Positions 44,585 through 53,246 of a stretch of DNA of 64,000 nucleotides are shown here, one piece after another. The stretch is taken from NCBI GenBank assembly GCA_023390905.1, contig JAEWBY010000047.1, forward strand, positions 1 through 64,000, read 5' to 3'. Under the pieces are notes generated by a model. That model was not told the DNA's origin and did no database searches. It worked only from the letters and a program-made list of their open reading frames with translations. Numbering within the stretch: the first letter of the stretch is position 1; every line of letters begins with the position of its first letter. Both the position numbers and the translations under genes were made by a program. Origin of the DNA: Pseudomonadota bacterium (lineage in GTDB: Bacteria; Pseudomonadota; Gammaproteobacteria; Xanthomonadales; Xanthomonadaceae).

Positions 44585-45714
44585 GCGGGCGGAATCTCTT
44601 TGCCGGCGATCGCCTGCGAGAGCTGGTACACCGCCATCGCATACATCTTGGAGTTGTTGTAGCGGGTGATCGCGTAGTAGTTCTGGAAGCCGAGCCAGTA
44701 CTGCTTGCCGGTGCTGCCTTCGAGCGAGACCAGCGTGGCGGTGGCATCCGGCGCCACCGGATCGAGCGGCCGATAGCCACGCTCGGCCAGTTGCGGCAGC
44801 GTGTAGTCCGGCGTCCACGTGTCGGGATTGAACTCCGGATAGCCCGGTTGCAGCTCGGCGCGTGCAACCACCGGCCCGCCCGGCACCCAGCCGCCGCGCT
44901 CGCCGCCCTTCTTCCGGAAATAGTTGGCGACCGAGGCGAACACGTCATCGACGCTGTTGAACAGGTCGCGGCGTCCATCGCCATCGCCATCCACGGCGAA
45001 TTCGCGGTAGCTCGACGGCATGAACTGGCCCATGCCCATCGCGCCGGCATAGCTGCCGATCAGCGAGGTGATGTCCAGCTTCTCTTCGCGGCCGAGCGCG
45101 AACAACTGCGCCAGCTCGTCGCGGAAGAACTGCTCGCGGCGGTACTCGTAGGCGGCGCGCTCGGGATTGCCGCTGCGCGGATAGCGGAACGCCAGCGTAT
45201 ACAGCGCATCGAGCACGCGGTGCTTGCCGACGTAACCGCCGTAACTGGTTTCCACGCCGATGATCGCGACGATGATCTCGGCCGGCACGCCATAGGCGCG
45301 TTCTTCGCGCGCGAGCGCTTCGCGATGCCTGGCGAGGAAGGCGCGGCCGCCTTCGATGCGGGTGGAGGTGATGAAGTTGGGACGGTATTCGCTCCACGGC
45401 TTGACCCGTTCGGCCGGGCGCGACATCAGCGCGACCACGTCATCGCGGAACTGCGCCTGCGAGAGCACCGCATCGATGTACAGCGGATCGATGCCGTAGC
45501 GCGCGGCGGTGTCGCGGATGAAGCTGGCGCGCGCGGTGGCGAAGTCTTCCTGCACGATCACCGGCGTGTCGTTGATGCGCTCGACCGAAGTTTCGGCCGG
45601 CGTGACCGGCGGCGGCGCGGCACTGGCCGTGTGGGCGGAAGACGGAGGCCTGGGCTGCGTCGCGCAGGCGACGAGGCCGAGGGTCAGCAGGCAGACAAAG
45701 GCGCGTCGAATCAT
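44581..45714 (-). CDS. mltB: Membrane-bound lytic murein transglycosylase B
   Basis: A 377-residue lipoprotein (lipobox LVAC, Cys17) that cleaves peptidoglycan glycan strands with formation of anhydro-muramic acid. The catalytic glutamate is Glu155 in IIGVETSYGG; other SLT family 3 features are PRSGNPERAAYEYRREQFF, AGAMGMGQFMPSSYREFAVD and the calcium-site-like DGDGDGRRDLFNSVDD. ATG 45714 gives the signal peptide. Placed after rodA and before rlpA, as in many relatives. Confidence 0.96.
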   Translation of the reverse strand: MIRRAFVCLLTLGLVACATQPRPPSSAHTASAAPPPVTPAETSVERINDTPVIVQEDFATARASFIRDTAARYGIDPLYIDAVLSQAQFRDDVVALMSRPAERVKPWSEYRPNFITSTRIEGGRAFLARHREALAREERAYGVPAEIIVAIIGVETSYGGYVGKHRVLDALYTLAFRYPRSGNPERAAYEYRREQFFRDELAQLFALGREEKLDITSLIGSYAGAMGMGQFMPSSYREFAVDGDGDGRRDLFNSVDDVFASVANYFRKKGGERGGWVPGGPVVARAELQPGYPEFNPDTWTPDYTLPQLAERGYRPLDPVAPDATATLVSLEGSTGKQYWLGFQNYYAITRYNNSKMYAMAVYQLSQAIAGKEIPPA

Positions 45715-45803
45715 CGGCGCGAGGGTAGCACGACACTTCCGCGGGATCGTGAAGCGCCGCTGTGATCCGGATTGCGGATCCAGTGCGTGTTCATGGTCCA
45801 CCC

Positions 45804-45831
45804 ACTGCGCATGCACTGCGCATGCACTGCG
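45804..45831. repeat. 11-bp tandem repeat between rodA and mltB
   Basis: ACTGCGCATGC occurs at 45804-45814 and 45815-45825, followed by a half copy ACTGCG. The unit contains the palindrome TGCGCA/GCATGC. Nothing else notable is seen in this 143-base gap. Confidence 0.8.
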
Positions 45832-45857
45832 GCGACACGTCGTCGATCGCGTGCGGC

Positions 45858-46976
45858 TCAGTACCCGTGCACGGGCCGGTGCGCGCGCACGGCCATCACC
45901 AGGCCCAGTCCGGCCAGCAGCGACACGGCCGAAGTGCCGCCATAGCTGAGCAACGGCATCGGCACGCCGACCACGGGCAGCAGGCCGGAAATCATGCCGC
46001 CATTGACGATGACGTAGACGAAGAACGCCAGTCCGAGCGAACCGGCAAGCAGGCGCGAATACGTGTCGCGCGCTTCGATTGCGATCCACAGGCAGCGTCC
46101 CACCACGAACAGGTACAGCGCCAGTACGACCGCCACGCCGATCCATCCGAATTCCTCGGACAGCACGGCGAAGATGAAGTCGGTCGTGTGTTCGGGCAGG
46201 AAATCCAGGTGCGATTGCGATCCTTGCCCCCAGCCCTTGCCGGAGAGTCCCCCCCCGCCGATCGCGATCTTGGACTGGATGATGTTCCAGCCGGTGCCGA
46301 GCGGATCGTTCTCCGGATTGAGGAAGGTCAGGATGCGATCCTTCTGGTAGGGACGCAGCAGCCAGAACCATGCAACCGGCGCGGCCGCGGCGACGCTGCC
46401 CACGCCCACGCCGACCCACCACCACGGCAGTCCCGCCAGCAGCAGGGCGAACACGCCGCTGGCGGCCACCAGCATGCCGGTGCCGAAATCCGGTTGCAGC
46501 AGGATGAGGCCCGTGGGAATGCCGATCAGCACGCCGGCCACGACGACGGTGAGGAAACGCGGCGGCAATGGTTCGCGATGCAGATACCAGGCCATCATCA
46601 TCGGCAGCGTCATCTTCAGCAGTTCCGACGGCTGCAGGTAGAACAGCTTCAGATCAATCCAGTGGCGTCCGTGCTTGCCGGTGCCGATGAACAGCACCAG
46701 CAGCAGCGGCAACAGCGACAACGCGAATGCGCCGGGCGTCCAGCCGCGCAGACGCACCGGCGATACGCGCGAGAGGCCCCACATCGCCGCCAGACCGACC
46801 GCGAACCGCGCGCCCTGCGCCAGCACCAGCCGCGTGCCCTGCGTTTCACCGCCGGCGCTGTAGAGCACCGACAAGCCGATCACCATCAGCGCGCACAACG
46901 CACCGAGCAGCGGCCAGTCCAGCGTGCGCAGCACGTGTCGGGCGAGATCGATCAGCCAGCGCAGGATGTCGGTCAT
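45858..46976 (-). CDS. rodA: Rod-shape peptidoglycan polymerase RodA
   Basis: A 372-residue SEDS-family glycosyltransferase with ten membrane helices that polymerises lipid II in the elongasome with PBP2. Hallmarks are KHGRHWIDLKLFYLQPSELLK, LQPDFGTGMLV, the long periplasmic loop with GWNIIQSKIAIGGGGLSGKG and LPEHTTDFIFAVLSEEFG, and the C-terminal VPMPLLSYGGTSAVSLLAG. It follows mrdA by 109 bases. Confidence 0.97.
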   Translation of the reverse strand: MTDILRWLIDLARHVLRTLDWPLLGALCALMVIGLSVLYSAGGETQGTRLVLAQGARFAVGLAAMWGLSRVSPVRLRGWTPGAFALSLLPLLLVLFIGTGKHGRHWIDLKLFYLQPSELLKMTLPMMMAWYLHREPLPPRFLTVVVAGVLIGIPTGLILLQPDFGTGMLVAASGVFALLLAGLPWWWVGVGVGSVAAAAPVAWFWLLRPYQKDRILTFLNPENDPLGTGWNIIQSKIAIGGGGLSGKGWGQGSQSHLDFLPEHTTDFIFAVLSEEFGWIGVAVVLALYLFVVGRCLWIAIEARDTYSRLLAGSLGLAFFVYVIVNGGMISGLLPVVGVPMPLLSYGGTSAVSLLAGLGLVMAVRAHRPVHGY

Positions 46977-47085
46977 GGGCGTGCGAACCGGAAGCCGGCA
47001 TGTTCAGCGCGCTGCGGCGCGCATGCGCCCCCCGCTGAGAACGTGGATGGAATCGCGCATCGCCGATGCATGGAAGCGGGCTTCA

Positions 47086-49107
47086 TCAGCGGCCCCGTTC
47101 CGTTGGCGCGGCCGGAGCACGCGCGTTGGTCGAGGGCGCAGTCACCGGCGCGGCCGGCTGCGTGGATGACGGGGTCGGTGCATTCACCGGAGCGATCGTG
47201 GCCTCGCCTGCGGTTGCCGGTTCCCCGTTCCCGGGTTCCGGTGGAAGGGTGCCCTCCAATGGTTCGGCTTCCGGCATCGTGCCCAGCAGATGCGCATCAA
47301 GAATCTTGCGCGCGATCGGTGCGGCGGTGCTGCCGCCGTAGCCGCCGCCTTCCACCGCGATCGCCACCGCAATCGTCGGCGCATCGGCGGGCGCGAATCC
47401 GACGAACAGCGAACGATGGCGCAGATGCATCGGCAGGCTTTTCGGATTGACCGCCGCGGTGCCGCGCCGGCTCACCACCTGCGCCGTGCCGGTCTTGCCC
47501 GCGATCGCGTAACTGGCGCCGCGCGCCATCGCAAAGCCGGTGCCGCCCGGGCGCATCGTGTCCATCATGCCTTCGCGCACCACCTGCACGTGCGCGGGAT
47601 TGGGACTGATCGGTCGCGGCGGCGTGACCTGCAACGGCGTCCACGTGCCGTCGAATCCGGTACGCATCTCGCGCACCAGGTGCGGCTGCCGCAGGTTGCC
47701 GTCGGCGATCCCGGCGATCGCGCGCACCAGTTGCAGCGGCGTCACCTTCCAGTCGCCCTGCCCGATGCTGATGTTCACCGTGTCGCCCGGATACCAGCGC
47801 TCCTTGCGGTTCTTCAGCTTGACCGCCGGCGAAGGCAGGATGCCGCCGATCTCGCCCTTGAGATCGATGCCGGTCGGCTCGCCGAAACCGTAGCGCGTCA
47901 TGTACTCGTCGAAGCGTTCGATGCCCATGTCCAGCGCGAGGCGGTAATAATACGTATTGACCGATTGGGCGATCGACTTGCGCAGATCGGTCCAGCCGTG
48001 TCCGCCGCGATGCGCATCGCCCCAGCCACGGCGCGTGCCCGGCAGATAGAACATGCCGGTCGAGAGCACCTTGTCTTCCGGTCGCCGCGCGCCGCTGTCC
48101 AGGCCGGCCAGCGCAATCAGGGGCTTCAGCGTCGAACCCGGCGCCACGCCGCCCAGCACCAGGCGATTGAACTGCGGACGCGAAGGGCTTTCGTTGAGCG
48201 CCTTGAAGTCGCGGCTGGAGATGCCGTTGACGAAAAGATTCGGGTCATAGCTCGGCAGGCTGACCATTGCCAGGATTTCGCCGGTGCGCGGATCCACCGC
48301 GATCGCCGATCCCTCGTTCTCGCCGAACGCGGCCACCATCGCGCGCTGCAGATCCAGATCGATGCTCAGGCGCAGATCGGTGCCAGCCACCGCGGGCACC
48401 CGGCCCAGCACGCGCAGCGCGCGGCCTTCCACGTTGGTCTCGACCTTTTCGTAACCGACGCGGCCACGCAGCGCTTCATCGTAGAAACGTTCCAGCCCGG
48501 TCTTGCCGATATGGGTCAGCGCCGCGTTGCCTTCGCCCAGCGCTTCCAGATCCTTCTCGTCGATGCGGCCGACATATCCGATGATGTGGGCGAACAGTTC
48601 GCCATAGGGATAGCGGCGCGTCAGATACGGCACCAGCTCCACGCCGGGAAAACGCCAGCGATCCACGGCGAAACGCGCCATTTCCTCTTCGGTGACGCGC
48701 AGCTTCAGCGTGATCGGACGGAAGCCGCGCGTGGCCTTGCGGGTGGCCTCGAAGCGCTGGACGTCTTCGGGATCGAGCACGACGATCTCGCCCAGTTCGC
48801 GGATCAGGCGCGCCGGATCACCGGCCTTGTCGGGAATGACGTCGAGGCGGAACGCCGGCACGTTCTCGGCCAGCAGCCGGCCGCGCCGATCGTAGATGGC
48901 GCCGCGTCCGGGCACGACCGGCTGCGGCTTGATGCGATTGGCTTCCGAGCGCGTCGCGTACTCGGCGTGATCGAGCACCTGCAGCTTGAAATACCACCCG
49001 GCCAGCACGATCAGCGAGAACGCGACCACGATAAAACCGAGCATGGCGCGGCGGCGGAACTGCTCGGCCTCGGCGTGCGGATTCTTGCTGATGCGGCGCT
49101 GGATCAT
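47086..49107 (-). CDS. mrdA: Penicillin-binding protein 2 (elongation transpeptidase)
   Basis: A 673-residue class B penicillin-binding protein that cross-links the lateral wall with RodA. One membrane helix lies at about residues 23-42, followed by the pedestal domain and a transpeptidase domain with STLK (Ser325-Lys328), SVN (382-384) and KTGT (538-541). The last 60-70 residues are a Pro/Ala/Thr-rich tail not needed for catalysis. ATG 49107 is two bases after the mreD stop; a TTG at 49113 would overlap it. Confidence 0.96.
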   Translation of the reverse strand: MIQRRISKNPHAEAEQFRRRAMLGFIVVAFSLIVLAGWYFKLQVLDHAEYATRSEANRIKPQPVVPGRGAIYDRRGRLLAENVPAFRLDVIPDKAGDPARLIRELGEIVVLDPEDVQRFEATRKATRGFRPITLKLRVTEEEMARFAVDRWRFPGVELVPYLTRRYPYGELFAHIIGYVGRIDEKDLEALGEGNAALTHIGKTGLERFYDEALRGRVGYEKVETNVEGRALRVLGRVPAVAGTDLRLSIDLDLQRAMVAAFGENEGSAIAVDPRTGEILAMVSLPSYDPNLFVNGISSRDFKALNESPSRPQFNRLVLGGVAPGSTLKPLIALAGLDSGARRPEDKVLSTGMFYLPGTRRGWGDAHRGGHGWTDLRKSIAQSVNTYYYRLALDMGIERFDEYMTRYGFGEPTGIDLKGEIGGILPSPAVKLKNRKERWYPGDTVNISIGQGDWKVTPLQLVRAIAGIADGNLRQPHLVREMRTGFDGTWTPLQVTPPRPISPNPAHVQVVREGMMDTMRPGGTGFAMARGASYAIAGKTGTAQVVSRRGTAAVNPKSLPMHLRHRSLFVGFAPADAPTIAVAIAVEGGGYGGSTAAPIARKILDAHLLGTMPEAEPLEGTLPPEPGNGEPATAGEATIAPVNAPTPSSTQPAAPVTAPSTNARAPAAPTERGR

Positions 49108-49109
49108 CG

Positions 49110-49592
49110 TCAACTACGCCGGTTCTGCCGCAGCGCGTCCAGCAGGATGTAGACCAGGGGCCACAGCAACATGCCCAGCAGCGGCGCCCACCAGTAATTC
49201 CACGGCAGCATCGGTTCGCGCAGGATCCAGTGGATGGCGGCATCGACGATGCGATCGTTGAGCAGCAGGCCGCCGATGGCCAGCGCCTGCTGCGACAGCG
49301 GGAAGAAACGCAGGCGCAGACGGAAGCGCTGCAGGATGAAGCTCATGATCACCAGCCGCAGCGCCTGTTCGCCGAGCAGGCTGCCGAACATCAGGTCCGC
49401 GATCACGCCGAGCAGCATCGCGAACCCCAGGCCGACACGCTCGGGGGTTTCGATCACCCAGTACGCCAGCACCAGCGCGAGCCAGTACGGGCGCAGCGGC
49501 TGCAACGCGGCGGGCAGCGGCAACAGGCCCAGCAGCAGGGCGATGATCAGGCTGACCGGCAGGATCCAGCCGCGACCGCGAAACCGGCTCAT
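49110..49592 (-). CDS. mreD: Rod shape-determining membrane protein MreD
   Basis: A 160-residue inner-membrane protein with about five helices (for example WILPVSLIIALLLGLLPLPA and YWLALVLAYWVIETPERVG). It matches MreD in length, in the ETPERVGLGFAMLLGVIADL segment and in position between mreC and mrdA. It links MreC to the elongation machinery. Its start overlaps mreC by four bases. Confidence 0.94.
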   Translation of the reverse strand: MSRFRGRGWILPVSLIIALLLGLLPLPAALQPLRPYWLALVLAYWVIETPERVGLGFAMLLGVIADLMFGSLLGEQALRLVIMSFILQRFRLRLRFFPLSQQALAIGGLLLNDRIVDAAIHWILREPMLPWNYWWAPLLGMLLWPLVYILLDALRQNRRS

Positions 49593-50653
49593 CGGCTCGG
49601 CTCCGGCGTGGCGGGCACGGTCGCGGGCGTCTGTTCGGGCGCCGGGGGAGACCCGGCCGATTCGGCCGCCGATGGCGCGGCCGGTCCCGCCGCCCGCGTC
49701 GCGGCTGGCGGGACCGTGGCTGGCAGGGTGGCGCGCGCGCGCCCGGCCGCCGGCGCATCGCCCGACACCGGCGCGGATTCGCGCGATGATGTGATGACGG
49801 GCATGCGCAACGGTGGCGCCGAACGCAGGAGCAATACGTCGCGCCCGCGATCCAGCCGCGCGGCCGGCCGCACCGTGCCGATCAGGAACGCATGGCTTTC
49901 ATCCGGGCGCAGGCCGGTCACCGTGCCGACCGGGAATCCCGCAGGAAAGCGCCCGCCGAGCCCGGAAGTCACCACCACATCACCGACCTTCACCCCGCTG
50001 TTGAGCGGGATGTCGGCCAGTTCGAGCACATCGCTGCGCCCGCGCCCGTAGGCGATCAGGCGCACGCCGCTGCCCGAGATCACCACCGGCACCGCGTGAT
50101 CCGGATCGGTCAGCAGCAGCACGATCGAATAGGCGGGCGTGACCTTGATGATCTGCCCGACCAGGCCACCGGCATCGATTACCGGCTGGCCCACCCGCAC
50201 GCCGTCCGCGCTGCCCTGGGCAAGCATCAGGCGCTGGCGGGTGGGATCCAGATCGATGTTGAGGATCGGCGCAAGCTGCACGTCGAGACCGCGCGTTTCG
50301 GCCACGCCGAGCAGCGCGCGAAGCTGCACGTTGTCGGCGGCGGCGGTGCTCAGGCGGGTCAGGCGCGCGTTGGCGATCAGCAGCTCGTTACGCAGTTCGC
50401 GGTTTTCTTCCATCAGACGCGTGCGCGAGACGGCGTCGTCCTTCACCCGCGTGCCGAGCCGGCCGGGCAGACCGGCCAGCCACCACATCGGCTGCGCGAC
50501 GATGCCGACCTGATCGCGCGCCCGCTGCAGCCAGCCGCCGCGGTGATCGAGCACGATCAGCGTGATCGCCAGCGCGAGGTAGGCCAGCAGGCGCAGCGTG
50601 CTGGCGACTTCGCCGGGGCGGGTGGCAACGGGAGGACCGGCGTAGGGAGGCAC
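49589..50653 (-). CDS. mreC: Rod shape-determining protein MreC
   Basis: A 354-residue bitopic protein: one N-terminal helix (about 20-36), a coiled coil (SRTRLMEENRELRNELLIANAR) and the periplasmic beta domain with TRQRLMLAQGSADGVRVGQPV and SGLGGRFPAGFPVGTVTGL. A Pro/Ala/Thr-rich tail of about 75 residues ends the protein. GTG 50653 (VPPYAGPPVATRPGE...) is chosen; in-frame codons further upstream come from an intergenic repeat. MreC scaffolds PBP2 activation. Confidence 0.95.
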   Translation of the reverse strand: MPPYAGPPVATRPGEVASTLRLLAYLALAITLIVLDHRGGWLQRARDQVGIVAQPMWWLAGLPGRLGTRVKDDAVSRTRLMEENRELRNELLIANARLTRLSTAAADNVQLRALLGVAETRGLDVQLAPILNIDLDPTRQRLMLAQGSADGVRVGQPVIDAGGLVGQIIKVTPAYSIVLLLTDPDHAVPVVISGSGVRLIAYGRGRSDVLELADIPLNSGVKVGDVVVTSGLGGRFPAGFPVGTVTGLRPDESHAFLIGTVRPAARLDRGRDVLLLRSAPPLRMPVITSSRESAPVSGDAPAAGRARATLPATVPPAATRAAGPAAPSAAESAGSPPAPEQTPATVPATPEPSR

Positions 50654-50660
50654 TATCGGA

Positions 50661-50813
50661 AGCCGGGTATCGGCAATGGGGATTCGGGAATGGAAAAGCC
50701 GCGGCCGAAGCTGCGGCTGACAAGCCAACACCAGCACAAATCAAGGCGGGGCGGCGAGTCGGGCAGACGGAGCATGTTGGCCATTCCCGATTTCCGACTC
50801 CCCATTCCCGGCT
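50661..50813. repeat. Inverted intergenic repeat between mreB and mreC
   Basis: The 33-base segments at 50661-50692 (AGCCGGGTATCGGCAATGGG...) and 50781-50813 (CCATTCCCGATTTCCGACTC...) are imperfect reverse complements separated by about 88 bases, and each is a copy of the degenerate GGGAATCGGGAATGG family. Inside lies a hairpin AGCCGC/GCGGCT at about 50697-50718. In the mreBCD transcript this would form an RNA structure between mreB and mreC. Confidence 0.75.
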
Positions 50814-51859
50814 CACTCCGGCGCGAAGAACTCGTTGCCGTGCATGTCGACCAGTTCGAGCGCACGGCCACCGCCCCGGGCCACGCAGGTCAGCGGGTCA
50901 TCGGCGACCTGCACGTGCAGGCCGGTTTCCTCGCTGATCAGGCGGTCCAGATCGCGCAGGAGCGCGCCGCCGCCGGTCAGGACGATGCCGCGCTCGGCCA
51001 CGTCGGCGCACAGTTCCGGCGGCGTCTGTTCCAGCGCCAGCTTGACCGCGCTGACGATGCCGGACAGCGGTTCGTGCAGGGCTTCGAGCACTTCGTTGGA
51101 GTTGATCTTGATGACCTTGGGCACGCCCTCGGCCAGATTGCGGCCCGAGATTTCCAGTTCCTGCACTTCCGGTTGCGGATAGGCGCAGCCGATTTCCAGC
51201 TTGATGCGCTCGGCGGTGGCTTCACCGATCAGCATGCCGTGGTTGCGGCGCACGTAATTGGTGATGGACTCGTCGAAGCGGTCGCCGCCGATGCGCACCG
51301 ACTGCGAGTAGACGATGCCGTTCAGCGAGATGACCGCCACTTCGGTGGTGCCGCCGCCGATGTCGATGACCATCGAACCGCGCGCCTCGGTGACCGGCAT
51401 GCCCGCGCCGATGGCGGCGGCCATCGGCTCCTCGATCAGGTAGACATCGCGCGCGCCGGCCTCCTCGGCCGATTCCTTGATGGCGCGGCGCTCGACCTGG
51501 GTCGAACCGGCCGGCACGCACACCAGCACGCGCGGGCTCGGGCGCAGCACGCGGGACTTGTGCACCTTCTTGATGAAGTACTTCAGCATCGCCTCGGTGT
51601 AGGTGAAATCGGCGATGACGCCGTCCTTCATCGGGCGGATGGTGGTGATGTGGCCGGGCGTGCGCCCGAGCATCTGCTTGGCTTCGGCACCGACCGCCGC
51701 GACCGAGCGGGATCCGCCGATGGCGCGATCCTGGCGCACCGCCACGACCGACGGCTCGTTCAGCACGATGCCCTGTCCGCGCACGTAGATGAGGGTATTG
51801 GCCGTGCCCAGGTCGATGGACAGGTCATTGGAGAACATGCCGCGGAGCTTTTTGAACAT
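50813..51859 (-). CDS. mreB: Rod shape-determining actin-like protein MreB
   Basis: A 348-residue cytoskeletal ATPase that organises lateral wall synthesis. Actin-fold motifs are SIDLGTANTLIYVRG (phosphate 1), VIDIGGGTTEVAVISL (phosphate 2) and VLTGGGALLRDLDRLI (adenosine). The N-terminal MFKKLRGMFSNDL forms the amphipathic membrane-binding helix seen in Gram-negative MreB. First gene of the leftward cell-shape operon. Confidence 0.98.
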   Translation of the reverse strand: MFKKLRGMFSNDLSIDLGTANTLIYVRGQGIVLNEPSVVAVRQDRAIGGSRSVAAVGAEAKQMLGRTPGHITTIRPMKDGVIADFTYTEAMLKYFIKKVHKSRVLRPSPRVLVCVPAGSTQVERRAIKESAEEAGARDVYLIEEPMAAAIGAGMPVTEARGSMVIDIGGGTTEVAVISLNGIVYSQSVRIGGDRFDESITNYVRRNHGMLIGEATAERIKLEIGCAYPQPEVQELEISGRNLAEGVPKVIKINSNEVLEALHEPLSGIVSAVKLALEQTPPELCADVAERGIVLTGGGALLRDLDRLISEETGLHVQVADDPLTCVARGGGRALELVDMHGNEFFAPE

Positions 51860-52195
51860 CGAGGGGATAATCCTGCTGGTGGCGGAATCGCGCTGGATGG
51901 CGATTTTTTGCGCACGAAACGAAGTCGGCTAGCCTAGCAATCCACCTGTGCGCGGGCAAGGAAAAATCTTGTAAATCGCGGTAAATCCTGCGCTGCCGAT
52001 CATCTCGCCGAAGCGATCCGCGACACGTGTCGCGCCCCCGTTTCCACGCGCCCGGCGATCACCAAGGCTGGCCCGTTCGGCGGCCAGCCGGTAATCTGTG
52101 CAGTTGCGCGTCCGGCCTGGACCGCGTTCACCTGGATCCCGCGTTCCAGCCTGCGCCGCCCTCCGGGACAGGCGCCCAACTGCCGAGCCTTGCCG
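51860..52195. other. Divergent intergenic region mreB / PfkB kinase
   Basis: These 336 bases lie between two divergent starts. The left third is AT-richer and holds the putative mreB promoter; the rest is GC-rich. I found no convincing small gene, tandem repeat, riboswitch or strong rightward promoter in it. Confidence 0.6.
51931..51959 (-). promoter_or_regulatory. Putative promoter of the mreBCD operon
   Basis: Minus-strand TTGCCC (51959-51954) and TAGGCT (51936-51931) are 17 bases apart, 72 bases before the mreB ATG. Both hexamers match consensus at four of six positions. The call is tentative. Confidence 0.45.
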
Positions 52196-53128
52196 ATGTC
52201 CGCACTGATTTGTGGTTCCCTCGCCTACGACACCATCATGGTGTTCCCGGACCAGTTCAAGAACCACATCCTGCCGGACAAGGTGCACATCCTGAACGTG
52301 TCGTTCCTGGTCCCGCGCATGCGCCGCGAATTCGGTGGCTGCGCCGGCAACATCGCCTACAACCTCAAGCTGCTGGGCGGCGACCCGATTCCGATGGCGA
52401 CCGTGGGCCAGGATTTCGGTCCCTATCGCGAGCATTTCCAGGAACAGGGCATCAACCTGAGCCAGGTCAAGGTGATCGATGAGCTGTTCACCCCGCAGGC
52501 CTTCATCACCACCGATCACGACAACAACCAGATCACCGCGTTCCATCCCGGCGCGATGATGCGCAGCTACGAGAACCACGTGAAGGACGTGCCGGGCGTG
52601 AGCTTCGGCATCGTCAGCCCGGATGGGCGCGAAGGCATGCTGCAGAACGCCGCCGAATTCGCCGAGGCCGGCATCCCGTTCATCTTCGATCCGGGCCAGG
52701 CGATGCCGTTGTTCAACGGCGAGGAACTGCGCCATTTCATCGAACTGGCCAACTACGTCACCGTCAACGATTACGAATCCAACCTGCTGCAGGAACGCAC
52801 CGGCTGGAGCGAGGCCGACATCGTGCAGCGCGTCAGGGCCTACATCACCACGCGCGGCCCGCACGGCTCGCAGATCCACACGCCCGAAAAAACCTATGAG
52901 ATTCCGCCGGCGCACGAACGCCGCGTGACCGATCCGACCGGCTGCGGCGACGCCTTCCGCGCCGGCCTGATCTTCGGCATCGAAAAGGGCTACGACTGGC
53001 TGACCATCGGCCGCATGGGCAATCTGATGGGCGCGCTGAAGGTCGAACATCCCGGCACGCAGAACCAGCGCTTCGACTTCGACGAATTCAACGAGCAGTT
53101 CAAGCAGCAGTTCGGCTACGCGCTCTGA
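52196..53128 (+). CDS. PfkB/ribokinase-family carbohydrate (adenosine-like) kinase
   Basis: A 310-residue cytosolic kinase. The N-terminal half has FGGCAGNIAYNLKLLGGDPIPMATVGQD, the substrate-binding block; the C-terminal signature DPTGCGDAFRAGLIFG contains the catalytic aspartate near residue 251. The overall layout resembles bacterial adenosine kinase-like PfkB proteins, but sugar kinases share it, so the substrate is left open. ATG 52196 has no clear Shine-Dalgarno; a TTG lies two codons upstream. Confidence 0.9.
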   Translation: MSALICGSLAYDTIMVFPDQFKNHILPDKVHILNVSFLVPRMRREFGGCAGNIAYNLKLLGGDPIPMATVGQDFGPYREHFQEQGINLSQVKVIDELFTPQAFITTDHDNNQITAFHPGAMMRSYENHVKDVPGVSFGIVSPDGREGMLQNAAEFAEAGIPFIFDPGQAMPLFNGEELRHFIELANYVTVNDYESNLLQERTGWSEADIVQRVRAYITTRGPHGSQIHTPEKTYEIPPAHERRVTDPTGCGDAFRAGLIFGIEKGYDWLTIGRMGNLMGALKVEHPGTQNQRFDFDEFNEQFKQQFGYAL

Positions 53129-53246
53129 CGCTCTGACGCGCGCGGCGCGCCCGGGGCGCGGGTCGGGGATTTGGGATCAGGGTTGCGGATTGGCGCGGCG
53201 GGGCGCGGTTTCCTGCTTTGCGAATGCCGCGTTCCCGTCCCGCCCG

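Noticed and set aside
45804..45831. CRISPR-like array
   Set aside because: Units are 11 bases, directly adjacent and without spacers; no cas genes are present.
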